This document shows, in pieces, positions 1 to 6,133 of a DNA stretch of 6,866 nucleotides. The notes beneath the pieces were generated by a model. That model worked only from the letters and a program-made list of their open reading frames with translations, searched no databases and was not told where the DNA came from. Each line of letters begins with the position of its first letter. Within the stretch, counting starts at the first letter, position 1. The position numbers were made by a program, and so were the translations under genes. The DNA is from Spirochaetaceae bacterium (GTDB lineage Bacteria; Spirochaetota; Spirochaetia; DSM-2461), in assembly GCA_016342385.1 (NCBI GenBank), contig JAEINM010000224.1, positions 1 through 6,866 of the forward strand, given 5' to 3'.

Positions 1-132
1 TCTTGTGGTTATCACTCTGGTTTTCCCAGAACCGGCTCCTGCCAGAATAAGCAGGGGATTTTCCCGGTGTGTCACCGCTTCCAGTTGCTGTTTATTAAGA
101 CCATCCATATAGGACGGATGCGATTTTTTCAT
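1..132 (-). CDS. UvrD/PcrA-family ATP-dependent DNA helicase, N-terminus only (partial)
   Basis: Only the first 44 codons lie in the window; the gene continues beyond position 1. The translated start has the superfamily 1A helicase order: a Q motif (LNKQQLEAV, residues 12-20, with Gln16 the likely adenine contact), then a hydrophobic strand and the Walker A motif AGAGSGKT at residues 31-38 (Lys37, Thr38), followed by RVITTR. This is typical of UvrD, PcrA and Rep, 3'-5' helicases that use ATP to unwind DNA in nucleotide excision and mismatch repair or to clear replication forks. The subfamily cannot be told from the N-terminus alone. The ATG overlaps the rimO stop codon by one base (TAATG), with a GGAAGAG stretch just before it inside the rimO end, so translation is probably coupled to rimO. 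It is the last visible gene of the lolA-rodZ-rimO operon. Confidence 0.88.
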   Translation of the reverse strand, partial: MKKSHPSYMDGLNKQQLEAVTHRENPLLILAGAGSGKTRVITTR

Positions 133-1493
133 TACTCTTCCAGCGAAACAGCTTCCAGATCCATTCCATTTCTTTTGATAATTTTCACTTTGATAACATC
201 TCCGGGTCGGATGGCAGAGGAGTGAATAACTATTAACCCATCAACTTCCGGAGCCTGAAAATAAGCTCGTCCAAGGTAGAGATTCTCTTCGCCCACTTGT
301 TCTTCAATCAGTACATCAACTTCCCGGCCTATAAAAGCATCGAGCAGGTTCTGGGTAATGACTGTCTGCTTACTTTCAAGCAGGGCTTTTCTCCGCTGAG
401 CTTTTTTCTGGGACAGTTTTGTTCCCAAAGCGCCCCGATATGACCAGGCCGGTGTATCTTCCTCCCGGGAATAAGTAAAAAATCCAACCCAGTTAATCTT
501 TGCCTTCTCCTGAAAATCAAGAAGGTCCCGAAAATCAGCATCATTCTCACCGGGAAATCCAGTCATAAATGTTGATCGGAATACAGCCCGTGGCAATTTG
601 GCTCTTATGCTCCGAATCATCTGAAGGTGAGATTCGGCTGAACCCTTCCGACCCATTCTCCTCAGTATTTTCTCTGAAGCATGCTGAAAAGGAATATCAA
701 AATAAGGGAGGAATCTCTCATCATCTCTAATAATATCCACAACTTCATCGATAAACCGGTCGGGGTGGATATAGAGGAGACGAACCCAGAAATGCCCTTT
801 AATTGCCGCGATTTCCTGTAAAAGCCGGGGCAATGCCTTCTCTCCCCGATCTGTGCCATAACCAGCGAGATCCTGAGCAATGAGATTAAACTCGAAGGCA
901 CCATCACTGACCAGCTGTTTAATCTCCGCTACAATATCATCCAGTGGCCGGCTTTTCAGATCTCCTTTTATCAGGGGAATAGCACAATATGTACAACGGT
1001 TATCACAGCCTTCGGCAATTTTTACATAGACCGAGCGATCATAGGAGAAGAATTTCTTCCGGGGGGTGACAGAGAGATCCGTTTCGGGAATAAAGACTGG
1101 TTTTTCATCATTCAATACAGATTGAATAACTTCGGGAACATGACTGGGAGCCATAGAGCCGAAAACGCCATCCAATTCGGGAATCATTTTAATAAGCTGT
1201 GTATTATATCTTTCAGAAAGACAGCCGGCAGCCAGAACTTTTTTATCGGGATAGGAAGAGGTAAAATCGAGGAGAGTATTGATAGATTCCTCTTTTGCTG
1301 ATTTTATAAATCCACAGGTATTAACGATTATCAGACCGGCATCTTGTGGATCATCTACGGAAATCCAGCCTTCCTGGCAAAGAGTGGATATGATATTTTC
1401 AGCATCTACCTGATTCTTAGAACAACCCAGATTCTCTACATAGAAAGTCCTAGTTGACAGGGGTGATGATGAGTTCGTACTTTCCTGTTTCAT
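132..1493 (-). CDS. rimO: Ribosomal protein uS12 methylthiotransferase RimO
   Basis: A 453-residue radical SAM methylthiotransferase that, in this family, adds a methylthio group to the conserved aspartate of ribosomal protein uS12 in the cytoplasm. All three family domains are visible. The N-terminal UPF0004 domain has its cluster cysteines Cys24 (LGCSKNQVDAE), Cys60 (VNTCGF) and Cys91 (AGCLSER). The radical SAM domain carries CxxxCxxC at Cys163, Cys167 and Cys170 within EGCDNRCTYCAIP, followed by QDLAGYG, LLYIHPDRF and DIPFQHASEKILRRMGR. A C-terminal TRAM domain covers about residues 385-450. LGCSKNQVD and the LYIHPDRF segment favour RimO over the tRNA enzyme MiaB. The ATG at 1493 is fixed by an in-frame TAA nine bases upstream and lies 44 nt inside the rodZ-like gene. 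Its Shine-Dalgarno sequence is weak (GGAT), so re-initiation after rodZ translation is likely. Confidence 0.95.
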   Translation of the reverse strand: MKQESTNSSSPLSTRTFYVENLGCSKNQVDAENIISTLCQEGWISVDDPQDAGLIIVNTCGFIKSAKEESINTLLDFTSSYPDKKVLAAGCLSERYNTQLIKMIPELDGVFGSMAPSHVPEVIQSVLNDEKPVFIPETDLSVTPRKKFFSYDRSVYVKIAEGCDNRCTYCAIPLIKGDLKSRPLDDIVAEIKQLVSDGAFEFNLIAQDLAGYGTDRGEKALPRLLQEIAAIKGHFWVRLLYIHPDRFIDEVVDIIRDDERFLPYFDIPFQHASEKILRRMGRKGSAESHLQMIRSIRAKLPRAVFRSTFMTGFPGENDADFRDLLDFQEKAKINWVGFFTYSREEDTPAWSYRGALGTKLSQKKAQRRKALLESKQTVITQNLLDAFIGREVDVLIEEQVGEENLYLGRAYFQAPEVDGLIVIHSSAIRPGDVIKVKIIKRNGMDLEAVSLEE

Positions 1494-2622
1494 TATTTTT
1501 TATCCATTTAACAGAACGTACAACGACCTGTCCGTTTTCACCAATGCTGATCTCTTTGCCGGAAATTTTCAATTCAACAATACCCGCATTGGAGGCCCAT
1601 AAAGTGACTGTTCTGTTTACATCAATTTTTAAGCGCTCTCCAGCCTGATAGAACTTTTCGATAGCTGGCTGATCATCATTTTTATGTCGCAATAATCCAT
1701 CTCCCCGAAAGAAAACATCAACAGTATAAGCCTGGGGATAATCTTCTAAAGAGATGACTGATTTTTCGACTATCCGCTCTGCCGAAGTTTCTACTTCTTC
1801 CGCAACATCGGATTCTCCCGATTCAGTCGTTATTTCATCTACCATTTCTGCGTTATCAATCATTACTTTCTGGGCAATCAGAGTTACCGATGAACCGGCT
1901 ACATCTTTAATATAAAAATAGACTCCTCTGTTTTCCTCTATGAGTATGCCCTGTTCAACATCTTTCTTTAAAGCAATTTCTTTCTGGAGATTATCCATAT
2001 CACGATAGAGCAGAAATTTTTCATTCTCTGAAATCCGAACACTGAAAGAGACGAGTTTACTCCCCGTGGAAACCTTTATCTGATCACCATCGGATACCGT
2101 GATATCGAGAGTTTCTTCTGTAAGGAAAAATTCTTTAGGTCCTTGATCTTCCGGTTCCGGATTATTCTTTTCCACCAGTTCGATATCAGGATCCCCTCCT
2201 CTGTCCCTTTTTATTACAGAAGGTAGAAAAACGATGGATAATACGACTATTAAGACTATGGCTACCAGGGCAGGGATTAGCCATGGGGAAAATGATTTTC
2301 CGGAAACTTCTAATTCATCTTTCCTGACCTTTTTTTCCGGACTTGTCTGCTTTTTGCCTAGAAGAAGATCCATAGGCACGGGTTCTTCACTAATTTTAAA
2401 GTTTTTATATATGCCCACCATCTTAGAGGGATCAAGTCCGAGATATTCAGAATAATTTCTCAAAAACCCTATAAGATAGGCTTCAGCAGGAAAAAAATCA
2501 AAATTATCTTCTTCCAGAGCATGTATATACTCACGGGAAATATTTGTGTCGTGTACGACCTGATCAAAGGAAAAACCTTTCTCTTCTCTTGCTGTTTTAA
2601 GATGCTCACCAATTGATTTCAT
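1450..2622 (-). CDS. rodZ: RodZ-like cell-shape protein (cytoplasmic HTH, one membrane segment, periplasmic DUF4115)
   Basis: The 390-residue product has the RodZ layout. A Cro/C1-type helix-turn-helix domain occupies about residues 4-70, with GEHLKTAREEKGFSFDQV, the ISREYIHALEEDNF helix and PAEAYLIGFLRNYSEYLGLD. A basic linker (KKVRK) comes before a single transmembrane segment at about 113-134, and the rest is periplasmic. Near the C-terminus, about 296-371, RTVTLWASNAGIVELKISGK resembles the DUF4115 beta domain of RodZ. In characterised bacteria the HTH domain binds MreB rather than DNA and links the cytoskeleton to the elongation machinery. Two things are unusual: an extra beta-rich periplasmic region (about 164-252) before DUF4115, and a Glu/Asp-rich linker (about 256-290). 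The gene starts 3 nt after lolA with only a weak GGAA ribosome site, and its end overlaps rimO by 44 nt. Confidence 0.85.
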   Translation of the reverse strand: MKSIGEHLKTAREEKGFSFDQVVHDTNISREYIHALEEDNFDFFPAEAYLIGFLRNYSEYLGLDPSKMVGIYKNFKISEEPVPMDLLLGKKQTSPEKKVRKDELEVSGKSFSPWLIPALVAIVLIVVLSIVFLPSVIKRDRGGDPDIELVEKNNPEPEDQGPKEFFLTEETLDITVSDGDQIKVSTGSKLVSFSVRISENEKFLLYRDMDNLQKEIALKKDVEQGILIEENRGVYFYIKDVAGSSVTLIAQKVMIDNAEMVDEITTESGESDVAEEVETSAERIVEKSVISLEDYPQAYTVDVFFRGDGLLRHKNDDQPAIEKFYQAGERLKIDVNRTVTLWASNAGIVELKISGKEISIGENGQVVVRSVKWIKNNETGKYELIITPVN

Positions 2623-2625
2623 GTA

Positions 2626-3312
2626 TTAATTTTCCGGTTCAAATAAAAAGTTTTCTATGCTATTACCCTCAGACGGAGATTCGTATACAAACCTGGTGTC
2701 GGGTATTGTTGTTAAAGTATCAATCTTTTCAAAATCAAACTGAATTGTTTCAAAAGATCCTGTGACCCCGATAATTCTTCTGATTGTTTTATCATCGGGA
2801 TTTATGCTCATTTCCAGTTCTCTGAATCCCTCGGTCTGAGACATCCAGGTCAGTTTAAGCTTAACGACCATTTCTGGAGAATCATCTTCAAGAGGGACCG
2901 GATCGGGGCCGATGAGATAACCGATTTTGTAATTCCGCTTCAGTAGCTTCAAACCCTGATCGCTGACCATTGATGCCAGAGTGGCCTGATTATGCTTTTT
3001 CAAGGTCTGCTTAAAGGAGACTCTGAATTTAGGTATATACAATTCAAGCAATTCATTATTCACAATAAGAACCTGATCCTCCGGTTCTGCAAAATCGATT
3101 CTCAGGAGATTAGGTGTTTTGTAAAGAAGATCTCCCGATTGGACATCATTACCTTTTGTTATTGTAATAAATGCCTGATAATCCGATACATCGCCATGCT
3201 GCTCGGAGACTGAACTGAAAAATTTTTCCGCTGTTTCCTGTGCCCAAGACGATAAGACCGGAAACACCAGCAAAAATGAAATTAATATTGCTTTTCTCAT
3301 AACTCTTTTCAA
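2626..3312 (-). CDS. lolA: LolA-like periplasmic outer-membrane lipoprotein carrier protein
   Basis: A 228-residue exported protein. Residues 1-24 form a classic Sec signal peptide (basic MKRVMRK, hydrophobic core, then SSWA before QE, probable signal peptidase I cleavage after Ala24). No lipobox cysteine is visible, so it should be soluble in the periplasm. The mature part has the LolA/LolB-like order: an amphipathic helix (AEKFFSSVSEQHGDVSDYQAF), a strand with GDLLYKTPNLLRIDFAEPEDQVLIVNNELLELYIP (the LolA 'P-x-x-x-R-x-D-F ... L-V-x-D/N-G' region), then beta strands including a segment matching the carrier fold. LolA takes lipoproteins from the LolCDE transporter to the outer membrane. The chosen start is TTG at 3312 because GAGGT lies 11 nt before it; ATG at 3300 would give 224 residues with the signal peptide intact. 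It is the first gene of the operon. I did not see lolB or lolCDE nearby. Confidence 0.82.
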   Translation of the reverse strand: MKRVMRKAILISFLLVFPVLSSWAQETAEKFFSSVSEQHGDVSDYQAFITITKGNDVQSGDLLYKTPNLLRIDFAEPEDQVLIVNNELLELYIPKFRVSFKQTLKKHNQATLASMVSDQGLKLLKRNYKIGYLIGPDPVPLEDDSPEMVVKLKLTWMSQTEGFRELEMSINPDDKTIRRIIGVTGSFETIQFDFEKIDTLTTIPDTRFVYESPSEGNSIENFLFEPEN

Positions 3313-3323
3313 AACCTGTTTTT

Positions 3324-3328
3324 ACCTC
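3324..3328 (-). promoter_or_regulatory. Ribosome binding site favouring the TTG start of lolA
   Basis: On the minus strand this reads GAGGT, 11 nt before the TTG at 3312 and 23 nt before the alternative ATG at 3300. The distance supports TTG, although AAAAGAG close to the ATG leaves the choice open. Confidence 0.5.
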
Positions 3329-3341
3329 TATTCTAACACAT

Positions 3342-3371
3342 ATTAGATACTTAAAGAGGCTCAAGTGTCAA
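3342..3371 (-). promoter_or_regulatory. Sigma70-like promoter of the lolA-rodZ-rimO-uvrD operon
   Basis: On the minus strand a perfect -35 box TTGACA (3366-3371) is separated by 18 nt from TCTAAT (3342-3347, five of six matches to TATAAT). Transcription would begin near 3335, giving a leader of about 23 nt that still contains the GAGGT ribosome site. No equally good plus-strand promoter for the divergent pyrH-like gene is visible in this 83-nt gap. Confidence 0.65.
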
Positions 3372-3382
3372 GCTGAATATAT

Positions 3383-3387
3383 AGGAG
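3383..3387 (+). promoter_or_regulatory. Strong ribosome binding site of the UMP kinase gene
   Basis: AGGAG lies 8 nt before the ATG at 3396 and leads into a GAGAGAGA run. It fixes the start codon; the next in-frame methionine is at residue 114, inside the kinase fold. Confidence 0.85.
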
Positions 3388-3395
3388 AGAGAGAT

Positions 3396-4091
3396 ATGTC
3401 TAATGTAAAAGTACTAGATCTGGGGGGATCAATTGTCGCCCCCGATGAGATAGATGTTTCCTTTATCAGGAAATTCCGCATTTTTCTGGAATCATGGCTG
3501 CTGGAAGATACAAACAATAAGGCGATAATTGTGATCGGAGGGGGAAGTCCCGCCAGAAAATATCAACAGGCCTATAGAGAGATTGTTTCAGAAAGTGATC
3601 ACAGCGAACAGGACTGGATTGGTATAACAGCAACAAGGCTGAATGCTCAGCTTATAAAAGCCGTCTTCAATGATTACTGCAGAGAAGAAGTTGTTATTGA
3701 CCCCACAGCTCCGGAGAGTTTTGAAGGTCAGGTGATGATCGCAGCAGGATGGAAACCGGGATTCTCAACAGATTTTGATTCTGTAGTACTGGCACAGAGA
3801 TTCGGTGCCGACACCATATTAAATCTCTCCAATATTGCCAAAGTGTATACAGCGGATCCCAAAAAGGATCCCCATGCGAAACCACTAGATTATATCAGCT
3901 GGGAAGATTATAAGAAAATGGCCGGAGATGAATGGATACCGGGATTTAATGTGCCCTTTGATCCTGTTGCGACAAAGAAAGCGGCAGAACTGAACATGAA
4001 AGTGATTGCCGCCGATGGAAAGGATCTGGAGAATCTGCAGAAGATTTTTGATGGCGAGGAATTTGTGGGGACGGTTATCGGAAGACAATAA
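3396..4091 (+). CDS. pyrH: UMP kinase, archaeal/spirochaete type (amino acid kinase family)
   Basis: A 231-residue amino acid kinase fold protein expected to convert UMP to UDP with ATP in pyrimidine nucleotide synthesis, in the cytoplasm. Visible motifs in order: VLDLGGSIVAP (residues 6-16, phosphate-binding loop), VIGGGSPARKY (46-56), GITATRLNAQL (76-86), AAGWKPGFSTDFDSV (116-130, with the Thr/Asp that contact the acceptor nucleotide), then SNIAKVYTADPKKDPHAKP (145-163, nucleotide-binding) and NVPFDPVA (185-192). This pattern matches the archaeal-type enzyme, such as that of Pyrococcus, more closely than bacterial PyrH, which starts LKLSGE and is nearer 240 residues. The start is supported by a strong AGGAG. 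It is divergent from lolA and stands as a single gene, away from the rpsB-tsf-frr setting typical of bacterial pyrH. A relaxed or different nucleotide specificity cannot be excluded. Confidence 0.85.
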   Translation: MSNVKVLDLGGSIVAPDEIDVSFIRKFRIFLESWLLEDTNNKAIIVIGGGSPARKYQQAYREIVSESDHSEQDWIGITATRLNAQLIKAVFNDYCREEVVIDPTAPESFEGQVMIAAGWKPGFSTDFDSVVLAQRFGADTILNLSNIAKVYTADPKKDPHAKPLDYISWEDYKKMAGDEWIPGFNVPFDPVATKKAAELNMKVIAADGKDLENLQKIFDGEEFVGTVIGRQ

Positions 4092-4095
4092 TTTT

Positions 4096-4142
4096 TTTTG
4101 TTCTGTAGAGATGGATTTGAAACCCATCTCTACAAAACAAAA
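4096..4142. terminator. Long hairpin between convergent genes; probable bidirectional terminator or REP-like palindrome
   Basis: A perfect 11-bp stem TGTAGAGATGG (4104-4114) / CCATCTCTACA (4124-4134) encloses a 9-nt loop. After one C/A mismatch it continues for seven more pairs (4096-4102 with 4136-4142). On either strand the U-rich arm lies before the hairpin and the A-rich arm after it, so the usual U tract of an intrinsic terminator is missing. Its place between the ends of the UMP kinase and the PflX-like gene suggests termination or 3'-end protection. The stop codon of the PflX-like gene (4130-4132) is inside the right arm. Confidence 0.5.
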
Positions 4143-5080
4143 CCACCAATTACCGATGACCATATCACCTTTGTCTGTTTTGATGGAAATGGAATTTTAT
4201 TGTTAAAATCAGGGAGCCAGTCGCTGGTCTTTTCCAGATCCTGAAAAAATCCATCATCTATACCGAATTCGTCCATGTAATCAAGGAGTATTTCGTACTC
4301 TTCTTCTGAGATATATCTCAGGGGGATTTCCACTTTGTTTCCCGGAATTAGTACCGGAGAATACTGAACCATCAGGGAAAGAAGAGCCTTCTCTTTCAGA
4401 TTCTCAGAATACCATTTGAGAAATAGACGGGTTGATTCCAATTCTCCCGGAAGGACAAGATGGCGGATGACTGTACCCCTTAACATCTTCCCCTTATCAT
4501 CAAACTTGAGCTTCCGGCTTTCAACCATCACTTTCAGAGCCTTTTCAGCTACTTCGGGATAATCCGACGCATTGTAAAGACGTTCTGTCAGATGACTTTC
4601 CGAGGCCTTGTAATCGGGAAGATAGATATCGATAAAGCTATTTAACTCATCAATGGCTTCTGCCGTTTCATAAGCGGAACAATTCCATACCAGAGGAATA
4701 GTCAGACCTTTCCCTTTAGCCATTATAACAGCAGCTTTAATCGACGGAAGATAGTGAGTTCCCGTGACAAAATTGATATTCTCGGCACCGCGTTTCTGAA
4801 GTTCAATCATAATATGGGAGAGTTGTTCCACAGAAACTGGGGAACCGGCAATTCCCCGGCTGATCTGCCAGTTCTGACAGAAGGGACAACCCATTGTGCA
4901 ACCGGAAAAAAAGATGGTGCCGCTCCCCCCCTCTCTGGTGATGGGAGGTTCTTCCCCGAAATGAAGAGCTGCAGCCCCTATGACAATGTCACTACCCTGA
5001 CCACAATATCCCCTTTCTCCCGCGGTACGATCAACAGAACAGTTCCTGGGACAGATCTGACAATTACGATAGTTCAGCAT
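4130..5080 (-). CDS. PflX-like radical SAM iron-sulfur protein (putative pyruvate formate-lyase activating enzyme-like)
   Basis: A 316-residue radical SAM protein of the PflX type, annotated from resemblance to glycyl-radical activating enzymes; the true reaction of this family is not established. An N-terminal cysteine set, C7xxC10xxxC14 and GYCGQG (Cys26), could bind an additional metal or Fe-S centre. The radical SAM motif is Cys61-Cys65-Cys68 in FSGCTMGCPFCQNWQIS. Downstream are family-like segments NINFVTGTHYLPSI, PLVWNCSAYE, DIYLPDYKASES, IRHLVLPGELESTRLFLKW, MVQYSP and DWLPDFN. No glycyl-radical enzyme is adjacent, so no substrate can be named. The ATG lies 17 nt inside the end of the alpha/beta hydrolase gene with only a weak ribosome site, which implies coupled translation. 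After VIW, where relatives often end, come nine more residues running into the hairpin, where the TAG stop lies. Confidence 0.82.
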   Translation of the reverse strand: MLNYRNCQICPRNCSVDRTAGERGYCGQGSDIVIGAAALHFGEEPPITREGGSGTIFFSGCTMGCPFCQNWQISRGIAGSPVSVEQLSHIMIELQKRGAENINFVTGTHYLPSIKAAVIMAKGKGLTIPLVWNCSAYETAEAIDELNSFIDIYLPDYKASESHLTERLYNASDYPEVAEKALKVMVESRKLKFDDKGKMLRGTVIRHLVLPGELESTRLFLKWYSENLKEKALLSLMVQYSPVLIPGNKVEIPLRYISEEEYEILLDYMDEFGIDDGFFQDLEKTSDWLPDFNNKIPFPSKQTKVIWSSVIGGFVL

Positions 5081-6059
5081 TCACTTCAATCTCTTTAAAA
5101 AAAGTCAGGACTTCTTTCATCAGATTCTCTCTGATTGATTCATAGAGAAATAGAATGTGATGAGTGTTATACCGGTCCTTATAGTCTACCGTTCTAAACA
5201 CTTTTTTCTCCGATGATATTTTCTTTTCAATGTAAGCCATATTCTTATAGTTAACAGTCCGGTCTTCCGGTGCATGAAGGGCAATGATGGGTACAGTAAT
5301 TTTCTGAAGATCCGCTCTAATTTTTTCAATGGCTATTTTTATACTGTATGACTGGACGGGAAATAATCCCCCATAGCCGAGCCATTCGCTATGACCATCC
5401 TCCATCTCTTTCCATTTTTCACCGGGTTTTGCAATAAATTTGATAAACCAGCTAAGAGACCGCACAGAATAGAGCAGCCAGGACTTAATGATTCTCTGCC
5501 TGATGCTATTGGTAAAAACCGGAGCACCGGAAACACAGATACCATCGGGAGCCAGCCAGGTGTCTGAGTACTTTTCCGCCAGTTTCAGAGTCAGGGCTCC
5601 ACCGAGAGAAACACCGACAATATAGACTTTATCATACCCTCTTCTCTTCGCCAGATAGTAGCCGCATAAATAGACAAACCACTGAGTAAAATTGGATTTG
5701 ATAAAATCCTCTTTCTCTGTTCCGAACCCGGGGAGCAGCGGAACAAAAACATCATATCCGGCTTTCTCTGCTAAAGGGGCTACATACTTGAATGTGTTGG
5801 GGCACGAGGGAAATCCATGAACAAAAATAATGGCTTTATCTGAATAGTTTACAATCTCTATCGGTCCGGCATCTTTATGGAACAACCGGGACAGATCTGT
5901 CTCATCATAAATAGAGTTTTCCCTGTAAAAAAAGTCTGTTTCATTAAACAGCAGATGTAATAAGACCAGAACAGGAAATATAAAAGCGACATGGGAAAAT
6001 ACTGCCAGATTGATAGATAGTGCAATTAATATCAGTAATACAAGTTTTTTGAATAACAT
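5064..6059 (-). CDS. Membrane-anchored alpha/beta hydrolase (carboxylesterase/lysophospholipase-like)
   Basis: A 331-residue protein. Residues 4-38 are almost wholly hydrophobic after a KK pair: one long anchor or a two-helix hairpin, so the side of the membrane facing the enzyme is unclear. The hydrolase fold follows: FVHGFPSCPNTF (79-90, oxyanion-hole region), PLLPGFGT (107-114), the nucleophile elbow GVSLGG with Ser151, a helical cap (about 182-245), then LHAPEDRTV with Asp266 as probable acid, and NTHHILF with His300 or His301 as the base. GVSLGG and the C-terminal order resemble carboxylesterases and monoglyceride-lipase-like enzymes, so an ester or lipid substrate is likely but unproven. 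The ATG has a good AAGGG 5 nt upstream. It is first in a two-gene unit with the PflX-like gene, overlapping it by 17 nt. Confidence 0.8.
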   Translation of the reverse strand: MLFKKLVLLILIALSINLAVFSHVAFIFPVLVLLHLLFNETDFFYRENSIYDETDLSRLFHKDAGPIEIVNYSDKAIIFVHGFPSCPNTFKYVAPLAEKAGYDVFVPLLPGFGTEKEDFIKSNFTQWFVYLCGYYLAKRRGYDKVYIVGVSLGGALTLKLAEKYSDTWLAPDGICVSGAPVFTNSIRQRIIKSWLLYSVRSLSWFIKFIAKPGEKWKEMEDGHSEWLGYGGLFPVQSYSIKIAIEKIRADLQKITVPIIALHAPEDRTVNYKNMAYIEKKISSEKKVFRTVDYKDRYNTHHILFLYESIRENLMKEVLTFFKEIEVNAELS

Positions 6060-6064
6060 AGCTA

Positions 6065-6069
6065 CCCTT
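6065..6069 (-). promoter_or_regulatory. Ribosome binding site of the alpha/beta hydrolase
   Basis: On the minus strand AAGGG stands 5 nt before the ATG at 6059. It supports this start and therefore the long hydrophobic N-terminus. Confidence 0.7.
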
Positions 6070-6084
6070 TTTCTATATTTTTAT

Positions 6085-6106
6085 TATCCTAATATATATA
6101 AGGATA
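6085..6106. promoter_or_regulatory. 22-bp imperfect palindrome in the divergent hydrolase/flavin-reductase promoter region
   Basis: TATCCT (6085-6090) and AGGATA (6101-6106) form an inverted repeat around an AT-only centre. The full 22 bp is symmetric except for one mismatched pair (6091 with 6100). It lies in the 74-nt gap between two divergent starts, the normal place for a shared operator. Candidate -10 boxes for the minus strand are GATAAT (6083-6088) and TATAAT (6127-6132), and for the plus strand TATATA (6095-6100), but none has a convincing -35 partner. The regulator is unknown. Confidence 0.45.
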
Positions 6107-6121
6107 TGTTTTATTGGAAGC

Positions 6122-6126
6122 GAGGA
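6122..6126 (+). promoter_or_regulatory. Ribosome binding site of the flavin reductase-like gene
   Basis: GAGGA lies 7 nt before the ATG at 6134 and fixes the start. Confidence 0.75.
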
Positions 6127-6133
6127 ATTATAA

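Noticed and set aside
132..1493. MiaB (tRNA methylthiotransferase) as the identity of the radical SAM methylthiotransferase.
   Set aside because: LGCSKNQVDAE at the first cluster cysteine and the LLYIHPDRF segment fit RimO, and there is no MiaB-like LGCQMN start.
3378..3383. TATATA as a -10 box for the UMP kinase gene.
   Set aside because: Transcription would then start inside the ribosome binding site region, leaving a leader too short to use AGGAG, and there is no -35 match.
3885..4163. Open frame on the minus strand overlapping the UMP kinase end and the hairpin (92 codons).
   Set aside because: It lies antisense to a well-supported kinase gene and has no recognisable domain or good ribosome site. 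It is a shadow of the neighbouring genes.
4754..5098. Open frame of 114 codons on the plus strand opposite the PflX-like gene.
   Set aside because: It is antisense to the conserved cysteine motifs of a clear radical SAM gene and its product has no recognisable features.
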